From CAYFYS01 sp965202905 (lineage in GTDB: Bacteria; Pseudomonadota; Alphaproteobacteria; MPNO01), in contig OZ241868.1 of assembly GCA_965202905.1 (NCBI GenBank), positions 2,728,001-2,792,000 of the forward strand: a stretch of 64,000 nt of DNA, written 5' to 3'. This document shows, piece by piece, positions 55,474 to 64,000 of the stretch. Each line of letters opens with the position of its first letter. Within the stretch, counting starts at the first letter, position 1. The translations under genes and the position numbers were made by a program. The notes beneath the pieces were generated by a model. The model ran no database searches and was not told where the DNA came from. It saw nothing but the letters and a program-made list of their open reading frames with translations.

Positions 55474-58181
55474 AACTCCGCTCCCTGTCAGTCAATCAGT
55501 TCAAGCGATTTGCGAAACCGACGCGTCTGGACGGCATTGAGGATGGCCTCAATGTCGTGGTCGGCCCCAACGAGATGGGCAAATCGACCTTGCTCGACGC
55601 CCTGCGCGCGGTCCTTTTCGAAAAACACAGCTCCAAGGCCCGGCCCATCATGGCGTTGCAGAACGACCGGAACCAAGCCGCCCCGGTCGTCGAATTGGCG
55701 TTCGAGCTTGATGACGGCGTCTACCGGATCGCCAAACGATTCGTCAAGAAACCATACGCCCGCCTGTCCTGTCCGGACGGGCGCGCTCTGGAAAGCGATA
55801 CCGCCGAGGAAACGCTCCGCAATCTTCTCGGCCTTGATGAACCGGGCAAGACGGGGGCGAAGCCGGAAACTCTCGGGATGTGGAATGTTCTCTGGGTACA
55901 ACAGGGCCAGTCCTTCGGCATCCCCGATCTTCCCGACAGCGCCCGGTCGAGCCTTCACAGCGCTCTTGAATCCGAAGTCGGCGCTGTCCTCGGCGGCCGG
56001 CGGGGCCGAGCCCTCCCGCAAACCATCGAGAAGCAGCTTGGCGAACTGATTACGAAAGCCACGCGCCAGCCGCGCGGCGCGTACAAGACCTCGATCGATC
56101 GCGCCACTGCGCTGCGCAAAGACCTTGAGGACCTGCATGACCGCCGTCAGCACCTGACGCAGACACTGGACGATCTCGAAACCGCCCAGGCGACACTGGA
56201 GCGCCTGTCTTTCGGCGACCGTGACGAGGTGGACCAAAAAGAGATAGCCAAGGCGCGGCGGAGCCATAACCAGCTCTCTGAACTGGAAACCCGAATAGAG
56301 GCCGCCTCCACAGAGCTGGAGCTCAAAAAGCGCAATCTTGAACAGGCCAAACAAACCGCGGCCGACCGACAACAACTGCGGGACGACATCAAGAAAAAAG
56401 AGGCCCGCCTCGACGCGGCCGGCAACCGGTCGGCCGAAGTCCGCCAGCAGGAGAACGAGGCGCGCTCGCGGCTCGAGGCATTGCACGCCGGTGTACGCGA
56501 CGCCGAGGTGGGCGTAACCAAGGCAGACCAATCCGTCTCCCGCCAACGCCGTGTGCTTAGGGCCGTAGAACGCCAAGCCCGAATTCGCGAACTTGAGGAC
56601 CGGTGCGAAAAAGCACAGGCTGCCGAAAACCGCCAGCGCGAGGCGCAACAAGGCGCCGCCGCCATTCTGGTGACGGACGACTCCATCAAGGCCATTCGCA
56701 CTGCCGCCAAGACCCTGGAAAGCATCGAAAGCCGCCTCAGCGCCGCGGCTACCCGCATTACCTTCGACATGGCGCCGGCGAAGCTTTCCGGCATTGAACT
56801 CGACGGCGTGGCTCTCACGCCTAGGCAGCCGTCCGTCCAGGCCGTCGAGCCGACCATTATCACCATTTCGGACCGTGGCCGGATCACGATCGAACCGGCG
56901 ATCGAGGATCACGACGAACTGCTCCGCCAACGGCACAAGGCGAGAGTCCGGCGCAAAGACGTGCTGGAGACAGCCGGCGCAAAGACCCTTAACGACGCGG
57001 AAGATCAGTACGGCCGGCGCCAGAAGCTCTTGCAAGATGCCGGACTCGCCCGGCAGGAGACCAAACTGCATGCGCCCGCCACGGACGAGCACGAAGCCGG
57101 GGCGCGGGCACTCGCCGACCATATTGAGGGCCTGCGACAGATCCTGAAGCGGGAGACGGACGAGCTGGGTCCGCACGATCTGCCCGCCCGCCGGGAGGCT
57201 GAGACTGCGTTACGGACAGCCGACGACCAAGCCAAGGAAGCGCGAAACGCTCAAGATACAGCGCGCGCCGCGCTGAGCGGTCCACGGAACAAGCTGAGCG
57301 GCCTCCAAATCGAACTCGGTACCGTCACCGCCCAGCACAACGACAGCAAGGAACAGCTTGAAACGCTCCACCGTCAACTTGCCGAAGCCGACGAGTCCCG
57401 TTCAGACGATGACCTTCAGGCTGAAATCGAATCGGCCCGTTCCGCCCTTTCCAAACAACGAGCAGCCATCGTCGACCTTGAGGGTCAGCGCACGGACGAT
57501 ACACTGCTGCAATTGGCCGCCCGGATCGACCGCCTTGAAAAGGCCCTTCGGGAAAGGCAGGACAAGCGCGCTGGTCTCAAGGAGAAGATCGCCGGCCTGA
57601 ACTCCCATGTCGAGGCGGCGGAAGGCGCCGGGCTCGACGAGGCGATCCAACAGAAAACCCGCGAGCTGAACCTTTCCGACGAAGAGCGCACCCGCGCCGA
57701 GCGCGAGGCGCGGGTTCTCGACCTCCTGCTCTCAACCTTGCGCAGCGCGGAACAGAAAGCCAAAGAGCGCTACCTGTCGCCGGTGCTAAACCGCGTCCGG
57801 CCATATTTGCAACTTCTGTTCCCCGGTGCCGAGATCACACTCGACGAGAACCTTCGCATCGTCGGCGTGGTCAGGGAACCGGGACACGCCGAATCCTTCG
57901 ATCATCTGAGCATGGGCACCCAGGAACAGATCGCCGTATTGGTCCGCCTCGCTTTCGCCGAAATGCTCGTCGAGCAGGGTCACCCGGCGACTATCGTCCT
58001 CGATGACGCCCTTGTGTTTTCGGACGACCGGCGCATGAGCTCCATGTTCGATATTCTCAATATAGCTGCCCGCAACGTGCAGGTCATTATCCTGACGTGC
58101 CGGGAGCAACTCTTCGAAGGCCTCGGTGCCCGGCACTTGTCTCTCACGGCCGCGACCGCCGAAGAGCTCGTTTCAGCATGA
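55470..58181 (+). CDS. SbcC/Rad50-like AAA ATPase (YhaN family)
   Basis: The 903-residue protein has Walker A VGPNEMGKST (residues 31-40), the long coiled coils expected (~190-400 and ~500-760) and a C-terminal signature LSMGTQEQIAVLVRLAFAE with Walker B ATIVLDDALVFSDD. The central region lacks an obvious CxxC zinc hook. The NExGKST form is typical of YhaN-like ATPases that pair with YhaO-like nucleases. It ends 64 bp before the convergent rho. Confidence 0.9.
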   Translation: MKLRSLSVNQFKRFAKPTRLDGIEDGLNVVVGPNEMGKSTLLDALRAVLFEKHSSKARPIMALQNDRNQAAPVVELAFELDDGVYRIAKRFVKKPYARLSCPDGRALESDTAEETLRNLLGLDEPGKTGAKPETLGMWNVLWVQQGQSFGIPDLPDSARSSLHSALESEVGAVLGGRRGRALPQTIEKQLGELITKATRQPRGAYKTSIDRATALRKDLEDLHDRRQHLTQTLDDLETAQATLERLSFGDRDEVDQKEIAKARRSHNQLSELETRIEAASTELELKKRNLEQAKQTAADRQQLRDDIKKKEARLDAAGNRSAEVRQQENEARSRLEALHAGVRDAEVGVTKADQSVSRQRRVLRAVERQARIRELEDRCEKAQAAENRQREAQQGAAAILVTDDSIKAIRTAAKTLESIESRLSAAATRITFDMAPAKLSGIELDGVALTPRQPSVQAVEPTIITISDRGRITIEPAIEDHDELLRQRHKARVRRKDVLETAGAKTLNDAEDQYGRRQKLLQDAGLARQETKLHAPATDEHEAGARALADHIEGLRQILKRETDELGPHDLPARREAETALRTADDQAKEARNAQDTARAALSGPRNKLSGLQIELGTVTAQHNDSKEQLETLHRQLAEADESRSDDDLQAEIESARSALSKQRAAIVDLEGQRTDDTLLQLAARIDRLEKALRERQDKRAGLKEKIAGLNSHVEAAEGAGLDEAIQQKTRELNLSDEERTRAEREARVLDLLLSTLRSAEQKAKERYLSPVLNRVRPYLQLLFPGAEITLDENLRIVGVVREPGHAESFDHLSMGTQEQIAVLVRLAFAEMLVEQGHPATIVLDDALVFSDDRRMSSMFDILNIAARNVQVIILTCREQLFEGLGARHLSLTAATAEELVSA

Positions 58182-58228
58182 TGTGAAAAGACCAGGAAAC
58201 GAGCACGGCAGACCGTTGCGAACGGCCG

Positions 58229-58260
58229 CCTACTGGTTCATCGACCTACTGGTTCATCGA
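58229..58260. repeat. 16-bp tandem duplication at the 3' end of rho
   Basis: CCTACTGGTTCATCGA occurs twice in direct succession. The inner copy encodes the last residues of Rho (SMNQ) and its stop; the outer copy lies just beyond. Confidence 0.95.
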
Positions 58261-59502
58261 ATCGAAGAAATCCGGGTTAGATTTAGTGTCCTTGATCTTG
58301 TCGACCAGAAACTCCATCGCGTCGGTCACGCCCATCGGGGTAAGGATGCGCCGTAGCACCCACATCTTCGACAATGTGCCGCGGTCGACCAGCAACTCCT
58401 CCTTGCGGGTGCCGGATTTGGTGATATCCATCGCCGGAAAGGTGCGCTTGTCGGCGAGCTTGCGGTCGAGGATGATCTCTGAATTGCCGGTACCCTTGAA
58501 CTCCTCGAAGATGACCTCGTCCATGCGCGAGCCGGTGTCGATCAGCGCGGACGAGATGATGGTGAGCGAGCCGCCCTCCTCGATATTACGCGCCGCGCCG
58601 AAAAACCGCTTGGGGCGCTGGAGCGCGTTGGCGTCCACGCCACCGGTCAGGACCTTGCCCGAACTCGGCACCACGGTGTTGTAAGCGCGCGCGAGCCGGG
58701 TGATCGAGTCCAGCAGAATCACCACGTCGCGCTTGTGCTCGACCAGCCTCTTGGCCTTCTCGATCACCATCTCGGCGACCTGGACGTGGCGCGAGGCCGG
58801 CTCATCGAAGGTCGAGCTAATCACCTCGCCGTTGACCGAGCGCTGCATGTCGGTGACTTCCTCGGGCCGCTCGTCGATCAGGAGCACGATCAGATAGACC
58901 TCGGGGTGGTTCGCCGCAATCGAATGGGCGATCCCCTGAAGCATCATCGTCTTGCCGGTGCGCGGCGGGGCGACGATCAGCGCCCGCTGGCCTTTGCCCA
59001 GGGGCGTGATCAGGTCGATGATCCGGGTGGTCAGGTCCTTCTTGGTCGGGTCCCCGACCTCCAGGCCGATCTTGGCGTCGGGGTAGAGCGGCGTGAGATT
59101 GTCGAAGTTGATCCGGTGGCGAATGCGGTCGGGGTCCTCGAAGTTGATCTGATTGACCTTGAGCAGGGCGAAGTAGCGCTCGCCGTCCTTGGGCGAGCGG
59201 ATCTGGCCCTCGACGGTGTCGCCGGTCCGCAGGCCGAAGCGGCGGATCTGGCTGGGCGAGACGTAGATGTCGTCCGGGCCGGGCAGATAATTCGCTTCCG
59301 GCGAGCGCAGGAAGCCGAACCCGTCCTGAAGGGTTTCCAGAACACCGTCGCCCGAGATGATGATGTCGTTCTCGGCCAGCTGCTTGAGAATAGCGAACAT
59401 CATGTCCTGCTTGCGCAGGGTCGATGCGTTCTCGATCTCGAGCTCTTCGGCGAAGGCTAGCAAGTCCGCTGGCGACTTCTGCTTGAGTTCTTGCAGGTTC
59501 AT
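58246..59502 (-). CDS. rho: Transcription termination factor Rho
   Basis: The 418-residue hexameric RNA helicase starts MNLQELKQKSPADLLAFAEE. It has the RNA-binding cold-shock-like domain (GFGFLRSPEANYLPG, then VSPSQIRRFGLRTGD), Walker A VAPPRTGKT (~180), LLIDERPEEVTDM with the Q-loop/R-loop after, and the C-terminal SGTRKEELL region. The ATG at 59502 was chosen on family alignment. The 197-bp upstream region (59503-59699) has no gene. Confidence 0.98.
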   Translation of the reverse strand: MNLQELKQKSPADLLAFAEELEIENASTLRKQDMMFAILKQLAENDIIISGDGVLETLQDGFGFLRSPEANYLPGPDDIYVSPSQIRRFGLRTGDTVEGQIRSPKDGERYFALLKVNQINFEDPDRIRHRINFDNLTPLYPDAKIGLEVGDPTKKDLTTRIIDLITPLGKGQRALIVAPPRTGKTMMLQGIAHSIAANHPEVYLIVLLIDERPEEVTDMQRSVNGEVISSTFDEPASRHVQVAEMVIEKAKRLVEHKRDVVILLDSITRLARAYNTVVPSSGKVLTGGVDANALQRPKRFFGAARNIEEGGSLTIISSALIDTGSRMDEVIFEEFKGTGNSEIILDRKLADKRTFPAMDITKSGTRKEELLVDRGTLSKMWVLRRILTPMGVTDAMEFLVDKIKDTKSNPDFFDSMNQ

Positions 59503-59699
59503 GAGATTACCAAAGGTTGAGAAGCGGGGAAGAGTCCGCGCGGTGACGGAAGGTTTCTCGCAGCAGAGGTGGCGCCGCCCCGGATGGCCGTGGGTTTTTT
59601 GATTATTATTGGAACGGTCTACGCTTCGGGGAGTAACACCCCAATCCACTACGGTACCACTTAACGAATAGCGGACGCGGAGTCAAATGGTGATTCCAC

Positions 59700-60149
59700 C
59701 TAGAACGGCTTGACGACGGCGACGACGACGATGGCGACCATCAACGCCGTCGGCGCCTCATTGGCGATCCGATAGAACCGCGCCTCCCGGGTGTTACGGT
59801 CTTCGGCGAAGGCTCGCCGCCAGCGAACGTTCAAATCGTAGAGCGCGAACATTCCAAGCAGAAACACGATCTTGAGATAGGGCCAGGCGCTCGACCAGTC
59901 GACGGCTCCGGGCGTCGCGGCGAGCAGCAGACCGAAGACCAGCGTCGCGACCATCGCCGGGGTGATGATTACCCGCAGCAGCCGGCGCTCCATGACCTTG
60001 AGCATCTCCGAAGCCTCGCTGCCCGCCGCCGCCTGGCAGTGATAGACGAAAAGCCGCGGCAGGTAGAGCATACCAGCCATCCAGGCGATCATCGAGATGA
60101 CATGGAGCGCCTTGATCCAGAGATAAGCCCCGGCGAGCCATGCCATCAT
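59700..60149 (-). CDS. hemJ: Protoporphyrinogen IX oxidase HemJ
   Basis: The 149-residue membrane protein has about four helices and the conserved His/Arg features of HemJ: LWIKALHVISMIAWMAGMLYLPRLFVYH and MERRLLRVI. A late YLKIVFLL Lys is also conserved. It oxidises protoporphyrinogen IX, the step before ferrochelatase. The start overlaps the hemH stop (ATGATG). Confidence 0.93.
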   Translation of the reverse strand: MMAWLAGAYLWIKALHVISMIAWMAGMLYLPRLFVYHCQAAAGSEASEMLKVMERRLLRVIITPAMVATLVFGLLLAATPGAVDWSSAWPYLKIVFLLGMFALYDLNVRWRRAFAEDRNTREARFYRIANEAPTALMVAIVVVAVVKPF

Positions 60150-61177
60150 GCCGCCGCGCACATCGGGCAGGCCCCGCAGGCAACCGGACAGACCCATCCA
60201 TCCGTCCCCGGCGCGGTTCCGACCGGCCGGTCAGCGGCTTGGCGCACCAACCGCACAAGCCCGTCGATGAAGCGCGGTTCGGCGCCCACCGTGGCGATCC
60301 GCCGATAGCGCGGCACGCCGGCGCGCTCGGCCAGCAAGCGATAATCCTCGTCGAGCTCGATCAGGGTCTCGGAATGCTCCGAGACGAAGGCCACCGGCAC
60401 AACGACCAGCGGCCGCGCTTCCGCTCCGGCCCGTACGATCTCAGTATCAGTATAAGGCCCTGTCCATTCCAGCGGCCCGACCCGGCTCTGATAGCAGACC
60501 ATATGGTCGAGATCCTCGCGCGCCAAGCGGGTCTGCAATGCAGCGACCGTCCGCTCCACCTGCGCAACGTAAGGATCGCCCGTCTCGACGAACGCCTTGG
60601 GGATTCCGTGGGCGGTGTAAAGGATGCGCGGCGATGGCCCGGACCACTCCGCAAGCGCAGCTTCCACGCCAGCAGCGATCGCCTCGATGAAGCCCGCCTC
60701 GTCGGGGTAGCAGCAGACGGCTTTGGTCGGCGCGCTCAACCGGCCCGAAGCCAGCGACCGCCACTGCTGCAGCGAAGACGCCGTGGTGGTCGTCGAAAAC
60801 TGCGGGTAGAGCGGAAGCAGGACGATCTCGTCGGGACCGTAGCGCGCGACATCCTCGATAACGCGCCCGGCCATGGGATGCCAGTACCGCATGCAGATGA
60901 AGACCCTGGTGTCCTGATCGGCCAGGGCGGTTTCCAGTGCCAGGGCCTGAGCTTCGGTTTGCTCCAACAGCGGCGAGCGGCCGCCCAGCCGGCGGTAGAT
61001 CTCGCGCGCGATCCCGGCGCGGCGACGTGATATGACGCGGGCCAGAAACCAGCGCAGGACAGCGCCCTGACGCAGGATCGCGGGATCGTTGAACAGGTTG
61101 AACAGAAACGGCCGGACCGCGGCCAAGCTGTCCGGGCCGCCGAGATTGAAAAGGATTACCGCGCGCCGCCGCCTCAC
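60146..61177 (-). CDS. hemH: Ferrochelatase
   Basis: The 343-residue enzyme has FNLGGPDSL at the N-terminus, LPLYPQFSTTT, the active-site His in YTAHGIPKAF (~205) and FVSEHSETLIELDEDY with the conserved acids. The C-terminus carries Cys330, 334, 337 and 340, in the pattern of [2Fe-2S]-type ferrochelatases. The GTG at 61177 overlaps the hemE stop (GTGA). It inserts iron into protoporphyrin IX. Confidence 0.96.
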   Translation of the reverse strand: MRRRRAVILFNLGGPDSLAAVRPFLFNLFNDPAILRQGAVLRWFLARVISRRRAGIAREIYRRLGGRSPLLEQTEAQALALETALADQDTRVFICMRYWHPMAGRVIEDVARYGPDEIVLLPLYPQFSTTTTASSLQQWRSLASGRLSAPTKAVCCYPDEAGFIEAIAAGVEAALAEWSGPSPRILYTAHGIPKAFVETGDPYVAQVERTVAALQTRLAREDLDHMVCYQSRVGPLEWTGPYTDTEIVRAGAEARPLVVVPVAFVSEHSETLIELDEDYRLLAERAGVPRYRRIATVGAEPRFIDGLVRLVRQAADRPVGTAPGTDGWVCPVACGACPMCAAA

Positions 61178-62214
61178 CGCCTGCCTTCCTTGACCGTCTC
61201 GACCAGCAGCCCGACATGTTCCGGCGGCGTCTCGGGCAGAACGCCATGGCCGAGGTTGAAGATATGGGGGCCTCCGGACAACGCCGCACAGATCCCGGCG
61301 GTAGCTGCCTCCATCGGCCCGCCGCCGACAGCGAGCGCGGCCGGATCGAGATTCCCCTGAACCACGGCGGTCGGTTGGAGGCACCGCGCGGCCCATGACG
61401 GATCGACAGAGGTGTCGATCGAGACGGCGGCGACAGCCTCGATGCCAGCGTATTCGGCATAGCCTGCGCCGACACCGCGCGGGAAGACGATCACCGGCAC
61501 GTCGGGGGCCGCGGCTCGGACGCTTTCGGCAATCCGCCGGATCGGCTCCAGCGAATACCGCATGCGCCCCTCCGCCGGCAGACTACCGGCCCAGCTATCG
61601 AAGACCTGGACGATTTCCGCACCGGCCTGGATTTGTGCGATCAGGTGCTCGACCGCCGCATCGGTCAGGATGTCCATCAACGTCTCGAACGATGACGCGG
61701 CCTCATAGGCGAAACGCCGCGCCACCAAATGCTCCCGGCTGGTGCCGCCCTCGATCATATAGCTTGCAATGGTCCACGGCGCGCCAGCGAATCCGATCAT
61801 GGCGACCGCATCGGGCAGTTCGGAGTACGCCTCGCCGATCGCCCGGTAGACCGGCGCCAAGCGCTTGGCCATGTCCTGCCGCCGGAGCGCCGCGATATCG
61901 CGGCTGTCGGACAGCGGTTCCAGCACCGGTCCTCGCCCGTCCTCGAAATCGAGCGCACGGCCGAGTGCGTGGGGGATGACGAGGATGTCGGAAAAGACGA
62001 TCGCGGCATCGAGATCGAAGCGGCGGATCGGCTGCAAGGTCGCTTCCGCAGCCAGTTCCGGGTTGTAGCACAGGCCCAGGAACGTCTTCGCGCGAGCGCG
62101 CAGGTCGCGGTATTCCGGCAGATAGCGGCCCGCTTGGCGCATCAGCCAGATTGGAGGCCTCGCACGCACGTTTCCCGCCAGAACGTCGAGGATCGGTTTA
62201 GCCGTTCGTGTCAC
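61174..62214 (-). CDS. hemE: Uroporphyrinogen decarboxylase
   Basis: The 346-residue enzyme has PPIWLMRQAGRYLPEYR with the active-site Arg residues near its start, AIVFSDILVIPHALG with the catalytic Asp, GFAGAPWTIASYMIEGG and FNLGHGVLPETPPEHV. The GTG at 62214 gives the usual N-terminus; a TTG at 62256 is possible. It is first in the hemE-hemH-hemJ unit. Confidence 0.97.
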   Translation of the reverse strand: MTRTAKPILDVLAGNVRARPPIWLMRQAGRYLPEYRDLRARAKTFLGLCYNPELAAEATLQPIRRFDLDAAIVFSDILVIPHALGRALDFEDGRGPVLEPLSDSRDIAALRRQDMAKRLAPVYRAIGEAYSELPDAVAMIGFAGAPWTIASYMIEGGTSREHLVARRFAYEAASSFETLMDILTDAAVEHLIAQIQAGAEIVQVFDSWAGSLPAEGRMRYSLEPIRRIAESVRAAAPDVPVIVFPRGVGAGYAEYAGIEAVAAVSIDTSVDPSWAARCLQPTAVVQGNLDPAALAVGGGPMEAATAGICAALSGGPHIFNLGHGVLPETPPEHVGLLVETVKEGRR

Positions 62215-62623
62215 GATGCGATCAGGATATGAAGCTTTGCCCAGGGATAACTTCAAGATCCACTATAAGGCCTGTTTTGGTAGTTGTCGTTGTAGAGGGC
62301 GCTCGATTGCGGGGATAAGAATCGGTTCACGGTCCGTCAGGGGAGTTTTCCAGAGCTGGAAGGGTTCGATGCGAAAGGGGTGCATGATGTGGACAAGACC
62401 GCGAACCGCCGGGCGCGAAACCGTAAATCCACTCCGGAACCGGGAAAATGGTGGTGAAAAATCTTCCCGGACTCCAGCCCCGATCGCGCATACCGGCCTG
62501 TGAGCAAGCCGCGCCGCGATTCGTAACTCGAAGCATATAATCGTTACAGTTTGGATCGAATCGCGACAGGCTTGCGGACAGGCGAGGTTATCCCCGATGA
62601 GTCGTGCCGGGCAGGGAGAAGAT
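62215..62623. other. Candidate chromosomal origin region (oriC)
   Basis: This 409-bp gap between divergent hemE and ppsR has the place of oriC in Caulobacter and Rickettsia. It contains TGTGGACAA (62388-62396), an 8-of-9 match to the DnaA box read on the minus strand. Three weaker TTATCCC-type boxes lie at about 62244, 62312 and 62588. Three GANTC sites, the CcrM methylation target, are at 62319, 62518 and 62558. A TATAAT (62536-62541) may belong to the ppsR promoter. No gene is present. A minimal unwinding element is not obvious. Confidence 0.55.
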
Positions 62624-63475
62624 ATGGAAAATTATCACCTGCATCTGGTCTCGGATTCCACCGGCGAGACGACTCAGGGCGTGGTCAGGGCCTGCGTGGC
62701 GCAGTTTGAAGGCGTTCGGGTGAATCAGCACCTTTGGCCCATGGTGCGCTCCAACGCCGAGCTGCGCCGGGTCCTCCGAGGTATCCGTGAAGAGCCCGGC
62801 GCGGTAATGTTCACCCTGGTCAACGAGGTTACCCGGCAGGCGCTGCAGGATGCATGCCTGGATCTGGATCTGCCCTGCATATCGGTGATCGATCCGGTGA
62901 TCGAGGGGCTGACCCGGTATTTCCACCGGGAGAAGAGCGGTCGGCCCGGCGGCCAGCATCTGATGAACGCGGAGTATTTCGGCCGAATCGAGGCGCTGAA
63001 CTATGTGATGTCGCATGACGACGGGCAGGCTGCCTGGAGCCTCGGAGAGGCTGATATCGTGCTGCTCGGCGTCTCCCGGACATCCAAGACGCCGACATCG
63101 ATCTACCTCGCGAATCACTGGGGCATCAAGGCGGCCAACGTCCCGATCGTCCCTGACCTCGATCTGCCGCAGGAGATCCATCATCTTGACGGGGTGCTCT
63201 GCGTCGGCCTGACTGCTGCGCCGGAAAGGCTGGTCCAGGTCCGCCGCAACCGGCTGTTGATGCTACGTCAGGACGACCGGACGGACTACGCCGACATCGA
63301 GGTGGTCAAGGGCGAGATCGCCGCGGCGCGCAGGCTCTTCTCGGAGCGTTCCTGGCCGGTCATCGATGTCACCCGGAGATCTATCGAAGAGACGGCGATG
63401 GCAATCTACCAGATCTACCGCAAGACCCGCGAGGCAAACAGCAGGGACAAGGAGTCCGGCGCGAGCCGGGGCTGA
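62624..63475 (+). CDS. ppsR: Pyruvate,phosphate dikinase / PEP synthetase regulatory protein (RP001 family)
   Basis: The 283-residue bifunctional kinase/pyrophosphorylase starts MENYHLHLVSDSTGETT. It has a P-loop-like GVSRTSKTPTSIYLANHWG (~145), then EIHHLDGVLCVGLT and the late DVTRRSIEETA. The ATG at 62624 has a GGGAG site 8 bases upstream; an ATG at 62597 is also in frame. It regulates PEP formation by Thr phosphorylation of its target. Confidence 0.94.
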   Translation: MENYHLHLVSDSTGETTQGVVRACVAQFEGVRVNQHLWPMVRSNAELRRVLRGIREEPGAVMFTLVNEVTRQALQDACLDLDLPCISVIDPVIEGLTRYFHREKSGRPGGQHLMNAEYFGRIEALNYVMSHDDGQAAWSLGEADIVLLGVSRTSKTPTSIYLANHWGIKAANVPIVPDLDLPQEIHHLDGVLCVGLTAAPERLVQVRRNRLLMLRQDDRTDYADIEVVKGEIAAARRLFSERSWPVIDVTRRSIEETAMAIYQIYRKTREANSRDKESGASRG

Positions 63476-63497
63476 ACGCGTGAGCGGCGGTCGCGGT

Positions 63498-64000
63498 ATG
63501 ACGATCAGTGGCGGCGCGGCGGTCGCCGGCGTGATGGGCTGGCCGATCGGCCATTCGCGCTCGCCCCGTCTGCATAATTTCTGGCTTCTGCGCTATGGCA
63601 TCGACGGTGCCTATGTTCCCTTCGCGGTGCCGCCGGACAGTGTCGAGGCCGCGCTGCGCGCGCTGCCGCGGCTCGGCATCGTCGGAACCAACGTGACGAT
63701 CCCGCATAAGGAGGAGGCGTTCCGCATTCTTGATGCTCGCGATGCCGCGGCCGAGCGTATCGGCGCCGTTAACACCGTCTTCGTCCGGCCCGATGGGAGC
63801 CTGTCGGGAACCAACACCGACGCTTTCGGCTTTATCGAGGCGCTGCGCAGCCGTCATCCCGGTTGGTCGGGTACCCAGGGACCCGCGGTGGTCCTCGGCG
63901 CGGGCGGCGCGGCGCGCGCGGTCCTGGCGGCGCTCCAAGACGAGGGCGTCCCGGAGATTCGGCTGGTCAACCGCACCCGCGCCCGGGCTGAGGCGCTGCG
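63498..64000 (+). CDS. aroE: Shikimate dehydrogenase, N-terminal part
   Basis: The frame is open to the end of the window. It starts at ATG 63498, with a GTG at 63480 also possible, and has GWPIGHSRSPRLHN (shikimate-binding Ser-Ser/Arg region), GTNVTIPHKEEAFR with the catalytic Lys, GAVNTV, GTNTDAFGF and VVLGAGGAARAV (NADP motif). The reaction reduces 3-dehydroshikimate. The 3' end lies outside. Confidence 0.96.
   Translation, partial: MTISGGAAVAGVMGWPIGHSRSPRLHNFWLLRYGIDGAYVPFAVPPDSVEAALRALPRLGIVGTNVTIPHKEEAFRILDARDAAAERIGAVNTVFVRPDGSLSGTNTDAFGFIEALRSRHPGWSGTQGPAVVLGAGGAARAVLAALQDEGVPEIRLVNRTRARAEAL

Noticed and set aside
59628..59642. GGGG-N7-CCCC inverted repeat as terminator after hemJ
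   Set aside because: Short stem and no T-run in the direction of transcription.

Overview
The window is high-GC, densely packed bacterial DNA from an alphaproteobacterium, probably Rhodospirillales-like (the order is an inference). The strongest reason is gene order. The right third carries the origin-proximal block typical of this class: leuS-lptE-holA, parB-parA-rsmG-mnmG with parS sites, mnmE, rho, hemJ-hemH-hemE, then ppsR (the RP001 family) and aroE. In Caulobacter and Rickettsia the chromosomal origin lies between hemE and RP001. The matching gap here (62215-62623) holds DnaA-box-like and GANTC sites and is a candidate oriC.

Layout. 1-2.1 kb: the end of a molybdenum hydroxylase large subunit, then a CinA/PncC-like protein fused to an ArsC/Spx-like domain. 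2.1-4.6 kb: an accessory, decayed region with IS1595-family transposase fragments in both orientations, dispersed repeats, and a duplicated ~290-bp unit. Each copy of that unit encodes a 56-57 residue peptide with a lasso-peptide-type leader; the cores diverge but are the same length. No lasso processing enzymes are visible. 4.6-10.2 kb: the ybbP/ybbA exporter genes divergent from tesA, followed by FIST-domain and thpR genes. 10.4-14.1 kb: a methyltransferase, a cyclic-nucleotide-binding protein and an unusual ABC protein with a degenerate, expanded ATPase domain. 14.3-20.8 kb: a lipoprotein gene frameshifted at an 11-G tract, then a translationally coupled glycosyltransferase cluster (two MurG-like, two GT4, one histidine phosphatase) and a membrane protein with a 15-bp tandem repeat. 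20.8-26.8 kb: an oligopeptide-type ABC importer. 26.9-29.7 kb: a TRAP transporter.

29.8-36 kb is a second accessory stretch. It has a decayed wHTH/ATPase/STAS-like (DUF4325-type) gene, a coupled adenylate cyclase/methyltransferase/metallo-hydrolase operon, then a lower-GC PIN-domain gene with an unrecognised partner, bordered by an IS630 remnant. 36-39.7 kb holds an SDR without the canonical Tyr/Lys, an OmpR-type regulator, an L,D-transpeptidase, a YggS protein and a DUF3576 lipoprotein with a conflicting start. From 39.7 kb the core block begins. It is interrupted by yyaL, ogt, a dienelactone hydrolase, a quinone oxidoreductase and a YhaO/YhaN (SbcDC-like) nuclease/ATPase pair of somewhat different base composition.

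Many genes overlap by 1-4 bases (ATGA/GTGA), so transcription is probably in long polycistronic units. I saw no tRNA, rRNA or CRISPR array. Identities come from motif recognition alone; no database search was run.
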